From contig NZ_QGOL01000007.1 in the NCBI RefSeq assembly GCF_003259255.1, positions 372,001 to 436,000 of the forward strand: a DNA stretch of 64,000 nt, in the 5' to 3' direction. The position numbers and the translations under genes are program-made. A model generated the notes under the pieces. That model was not told the DNA's origin. It saw only the letters and a list, made by a program, of their open reading frames with translations, and did no database searches. Within the stretch, counting starts at the first letter, position 1, and each line of letters begins with the position of its first letter. The stretch comes from Algoriphagus litoralis. Its GTDB lineage: Bacteria; Bacteroidota; Bacteroidia; Cytophagales; Cyclobacteriaceae. Of the stretch, positions 61,380-64,000 are shown one piece after another.

Positions 61380-63220
61380 AAGTGTATGGTTAGATTAAAT
61401 TGATACGATCTGCCGGGCATGGCACGGAGATAAAGCACTTGGTAGTCTTTGTCAAGGAGATTGAGTACCTGAAAACTGAGTGGAAATCGGGTATTCCCCC
61501 ATTTGAGGTCAGAGAATTGAAGTCCTGCGTTCCAGATTTGATAGGAATCCAAAATCCGCGCATTGCCCGTTCCGATGGCCCGTTGGCCAACAAAAAAGGA
61601 CCCCAGATTCAAGACAACCCCTGCATATTCCGCACTGAGATTGCCATTCGCTTGATGTTTCGGCGTGTAAGGAAGTTGGCGGGGATTTGCGGGCTCTGAA
61701 GTGAGATCCAAAGCCTCTGAAAAAGTATAGCTCAGCCCTAAATCCCACTTGATTCCTCCGATCTTCCAATTTGCTTTCCCCTGGTATTCTATCCCCTGAT
61801 TTTGGACTTCACGGATATTTTCAGGACTCCAGACTGATCCCTGAGGCAGCCAAATGATCCAGTTATCGACCTGCATTCGGTAATAAGTAAGGCTTTGATC
61901 CCAAGAGAATCCCCCCTTTTTCAGCCAATTCAGGCCAATTTCACCAGAGACACTTTCCTCAGGCAGCAAGTTAGGATTGCCACCGGGGCTCCAAAACTGG
62001 TCGTTCAGCGTCGGAATTTTGAATCCTTTTCCCACGGAGGCTTTCAATAGAAGTTGCTGTGAGTCTGAATCCCAAAACTTCCAGTCTCCGCCAATACCAG
62101 GGAGAAAAGGAACTAAATTATCGAGATAGGCGAATTGCCGGAGGTTCAATGAAAGCGACAGGTCTTCAGAAGCAGTCCAGCGGCCGGATTGATACAATTC
62201 AACCCGCTGATCCGTGGTAGAATACGTGCTCAAATCGCCCTGAATAAATGTCGCACGCAGGCCTGCCTTGAATTGCCAACTGTTCCCTTTTGCAAAATCC
62301 CAATCCGTAGCTGCGAAAAACTGTCGGGTTTCATTTAGACTTTCATTGAAAATCATCTTGTCCTGAACCCAGCCGGCTTTCAGATTCCAAACAGAACCTG
62401 TTCCAAACCGGAAGTAATCCAAAACTGCCCGAAAGCTTTCGTCAGACTGATGATCCACAGTATTGGAACCCATCACAGGCTGAATTTCTCTTTCAGCCTT
62501 GTTCCACCAAAACGCAGCTTTCAACTGGCTTTTGTCACTGATATTCCAAGCCAAATCCTGCACCATTCCCCTTTGCTCTGTTTGAGCATGATCCTCGTTC
62601 ACCTCAGGACTTCCAGGTCGTGAAATGTCCCGAAAAGAGAAATCGTTTAGGGCAAATTGCCTGTAAACCCGAGTTTTGCTACTGAATTTGTTCGAAGAAA
62701 AGCCTCCCGAAAGCGCTGTATTGAACAAGCCAAAACTTCCAACTGTCTGTGCGATTTTTCCTTCAAATCCTTTTCCAAAGTCTGTTTTTGAATTCAAATG
62801 CAAACTTCCTCCAATAGCTTCGTTGCCAAAAAGTGCTCCCGAACTTCCAAAATGCAATTGAGCCTGATCAATCGCCTCAAGTGGCAAAATGGATAAATCA
62901 CTTTGCCCAAGCGAAGGGCTGTTGATCGGCAAACCATTCCAAAAAATGGCCGTATGACCTGCCGAAGTGCCTCGAAAAGAGGGCGACGCCAACATACCCG
63001 CTCCGTATTGCCGAATGAAAACAGGGCTTTGCTCCTGCAAAAGCTCAGCAAGTGAACGCGCAGAATAGGACTCCAATACTTTGGATTCAAAGTTGATCAG
63101 CTTTTGCCCCTGAGCAAAACGATCCAAGGCAGGCGCATACACCTCCACCTGCTCCAATGAAACGGTGTCCTGCTCCGGCACCAAGCCGAAGACAGAAAAT
63201 ACCCAAAACAACAAGGTCAT
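61376..63220 (-). CDS. btuB: BtuB-like TonB-dependent vitamin B12 receptor
   Basis: A 614-residue outer-membrane receptor. A short signal peptide precedes the plug domain (residues 45-150: SLAELLQEQSPVFIRQYGAG, SPSFRGTSAGHTAIFWNGLPIN, and FGNEAIGGSLHLNSKT), followed by a 22-strand barrel with aromatic-rich strands and the terminal strand YQFNLTIHL. The TonB box should lie near SLEQVEV (22-28). The small size and the cobalamin riboswitch directly upstream show that it takes up cobalamin or a related corrinoid. Confidence 0.92.
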   Translation of the reverse strand: MTLLFWVFSVFGLVPEQDTVSLEQVEVYAPALDRFAQGQKLINFESKVLESYSARSLAELLQEQSPVFIRQYGAGMLASPSFRGTSAGHTAIFWNGLPINSPSLGQSDLSILPLEAIDQAQLHFGSSGALFGNEAIGGSLHLNSKTDFGKGFEGKIAQTVGSFGLFNTALSGGFSSNKFSSKTRVYRQFALNDFSFRDISRPGSPEVNEDHAQTEQRGMVQDLAWNISDKSQLKAAFWWNKAEREIQPVMGSNTVDHQSDESFRAVLDYFRFGTGSVWNLKAGWVQDKMIFNESLNETRQFFAATDWDFAKGNSWQFKAGLRATFIQGDLSTYSTTDQRVELYQSGRWTASEDLSLSLNLRQFAYLDNLVPFLPGIGGDWKFWDSDSQQLLLKASVGKGFKIPTLNDQFWSPGGNPNLLPEESVSGEIGLNWLKKGGFSWDQSLTYYRMQVDNWIIWLPQGSVWSPENIREVQNQGIEYQGKANWKIGGIKWDLGLSYTFSEALDLTSEPANPRQLPYTPKHQANGNLSAEYAGVVLNLGSFFVGQRAIGTGNARILDSYQIWNAGLQFSDLKWGNTRFPLSFQVLNLLDKDYQVLYLRAMPGRSYQFNLTIHL

Positions 63221-63379
63221 GCCTGATCGAATAAGTTTAAACTCAATTCGATTCGGGCTTGAAGAGAAATGGGAAGAAATGAAAACTAATCGATCCCAAT
63301 GCTACCCTAGCGATGGCAAAAGGACGAAAATCGACACGTCTTCTTCGCTTTTCCTCCGAAAGCACAGAATCAACAGATC

Positions 63380-63572
63380 AAGGCAGGTCTCCTGGCTCAT
63401 CTGATTTTTGCCGGCCTTCTCTCCCGCCTCAGCGAGAAATGGCATAGTGGAGCAAAAACTTTTTCCTTTCGAATGATCCGAAAGACAGACTGACAGTTGC
63501 GGGGACAGCTCCGGTTTTACACCGGATTCCCTTTTAATCCCAAGAGCCGAACGAGCGGATTGGGAACCTTCA
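63380..63572 (-). ncRNA. Cobalamin (B12) riboswitch
   Basis: Read on the minus strand, the hallmark B12 box AGCCAGGAGACCTGCC is at 63397-63382, and the conserved core GGGAATCCGGTGTAAA...CCGGAGCTGTCCCCGCAACTGTCA runs from about 63531 to 63495. The 5' end begins near GGTTCCCAAT at about 63570. The aptamer lies 160 bp upstream of btuB. The expression platform is in the 63221-63379 leader but I could not resolve it; a weak GACG/CGTC hairpin lies near 63325. Confidence 0.95.
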
Positions 63573-63579
63573 TCGGCGA

Positions 63580-63606
63580 CAAAGTAAAGCGATTTTGATT
63601 TGGCAA
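63580..63606 (-). promoter_or_regulatory. Putative promoter of the B12 riboswitch transcript
   Basis: On the minus strand TACTTTG (63586-63580) resembles TAnnTTTG with one base less, and TTG (63606-63604) lies 17 bp upstream. The predicted start near 63573 coincides with the 5' end of the aptamer, which supports the call despite the weak match. Confidence 0.35.
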
Positions 63607-63693
63607 AAAAGCCCAAGACCACAAGAAATTTTGGAAAGCAGCGAATATCTCTTTTACCTTGGCAGAATATTTCGTCCAGCATTTCTCCAATCC

Positions 63694-64000
63694 GTGAAAA
63701 GACAAAACCACATTTTTCCCTCGCTACCAAATACTTACCTCCTCTACTTTTTTGGTTTTGTCCTAATGATTTCCTGCGAAAAAAAGCAGGACGCCAGCAC
63801 TGAAAAAACTCCAATTCCGCTGAGTTACGCTCAAGGTTTTGAAATTTTTCAGGGAAAAGATTTCTGGGAAGTCCACGTGACACAAGGATACACCGGAGCG
63901 GAAAAAACCTTCCGATATCTGGTGTTGGAGGAAAACTCCGGGGCAGAAAAAACCGGCTTTGATGCTGTAGTTCAACTCCCAATATCCAAAGTTGTCATGA
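63694..64000 (+). CDS. btuF: BtuF-like corrinoid-binding ABC transporter lipoprotein, 3' part missing
   Basis: Starting at the GTG at 63694, the frame gives a lipoprotein signal peptide (MKRQNHIFPS, then YLLYFFGFVLMISC with Cys at 28) and a mature part IPLSYAQGFEIFQGKDFWEV that matches the opening of metal/cobalamin ABC substrate-binding proteins. It runs past the end of the window. It is divergent from the riboswitch, 122 bp away, so it probably has its own promoter. The ATG at 63766 is less likely because it would cut off most of the signal peptide. A role in B12 uptake is inferred from context. Confidence 0.75.
   Translation, partial: MKRQNHIFPSLPNTYLLYFFGFVLMISCEKKQDASTEKTPIPLSYAQGFEIFQGKDFWEVHVTQGYTGAEKTFRYLVLEENSGAEKTGFDAVVQLPISKVVM

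Overview
This window reads as ordinary chromosome from a member of the Bacteroidota, most likely a Cytophagales/Cyclobacteriaceae (Algoriphagus-like) bacterium. The basis is: many Sec/lipobox exported proteins, families typical of the phylum (LytTR regulators, DUF6600-, DUF3667- and CotH-type proteins, WD40/BNR 'glycosyl hydrolase', BtuG-like propeller), starts without Shine-Dalgarno sequences, and upstream elements of the phylum's TTTG / TAnnTTTG promoter type. No phage, integrase, transposase or CRISPR array was seen.

Layout. 1-9.8 kb: core genes (SDR fragment, ahcY, birA, rsfS, ftsH, lpxH) plus ctlX and secreted proteins. 9.9-10.5 kb: a tRNA-Asn gene next to two tRNA-derived fragments that carry a palindrome, with a GIY-YIG nuclease ORF between tRNA and fragment; this is the most unusual spot in the window. 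10.6-14 kb: DsrE-like protein, a TolQ/ExbB-type pseudogene, a membrane LytTR protein and a CotH lipoprotein. 14.2-19.8 kb: a minus-strand run with a MoaC-Mog fusion, two tandem paralogous sulfatases and an ATP-grasp protein. 20-28.6 kb: surface lipoproteins, a LytS/LytR-type two-component pair, a beta-barrel protein and a Trp/Tyr-rich DUF6600 protein. 28.7-31.9 kb: a tight operon of YHS protein, ATP-grasp enzyme, Crp/Fnr regulator, DoxX and DinB-like proteins. 32-35.2 kb: a large BNR-repeat exoenzyme. 35.2-38.4 kb: an accessory stretch with a truncated antitoxin between related hairpins, DUF2971, unknown proteins and palindromes.

38.4-58.9 kb is mainly envelope and protein quality control: beta-lactamase-family hydrolase, HtrA/DegQ, Hsp20, MscS channel, CspA, SixA-like phosphatase, SDR, HslU, Lon, surface lipoprotein plus barrel protein, RseP, Dxr and a second HtrA. 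58.9-60 kb carries an MntA-HepT toxin-antitoxin pair whose HepT frame is broken at the conserved tyrosine codon, followed by an HI0074-type protein. 60.1-60.3 kb is a cluster of short palindromes. 60.3-64 kb is a vitamin B12 uptake locus: a cobalamin riboswitch controls a BtuB-like TonB receptor and a BtuG-like propeller lipoprotein, with a BtuF-like binding lipoprotein starting divergently and running off the window.

Functional calls come from reading motifs by eye; no database search was possible. Start codons were moved inward from the longest ORF where a signal peptide or family N-terminus showed the true start.
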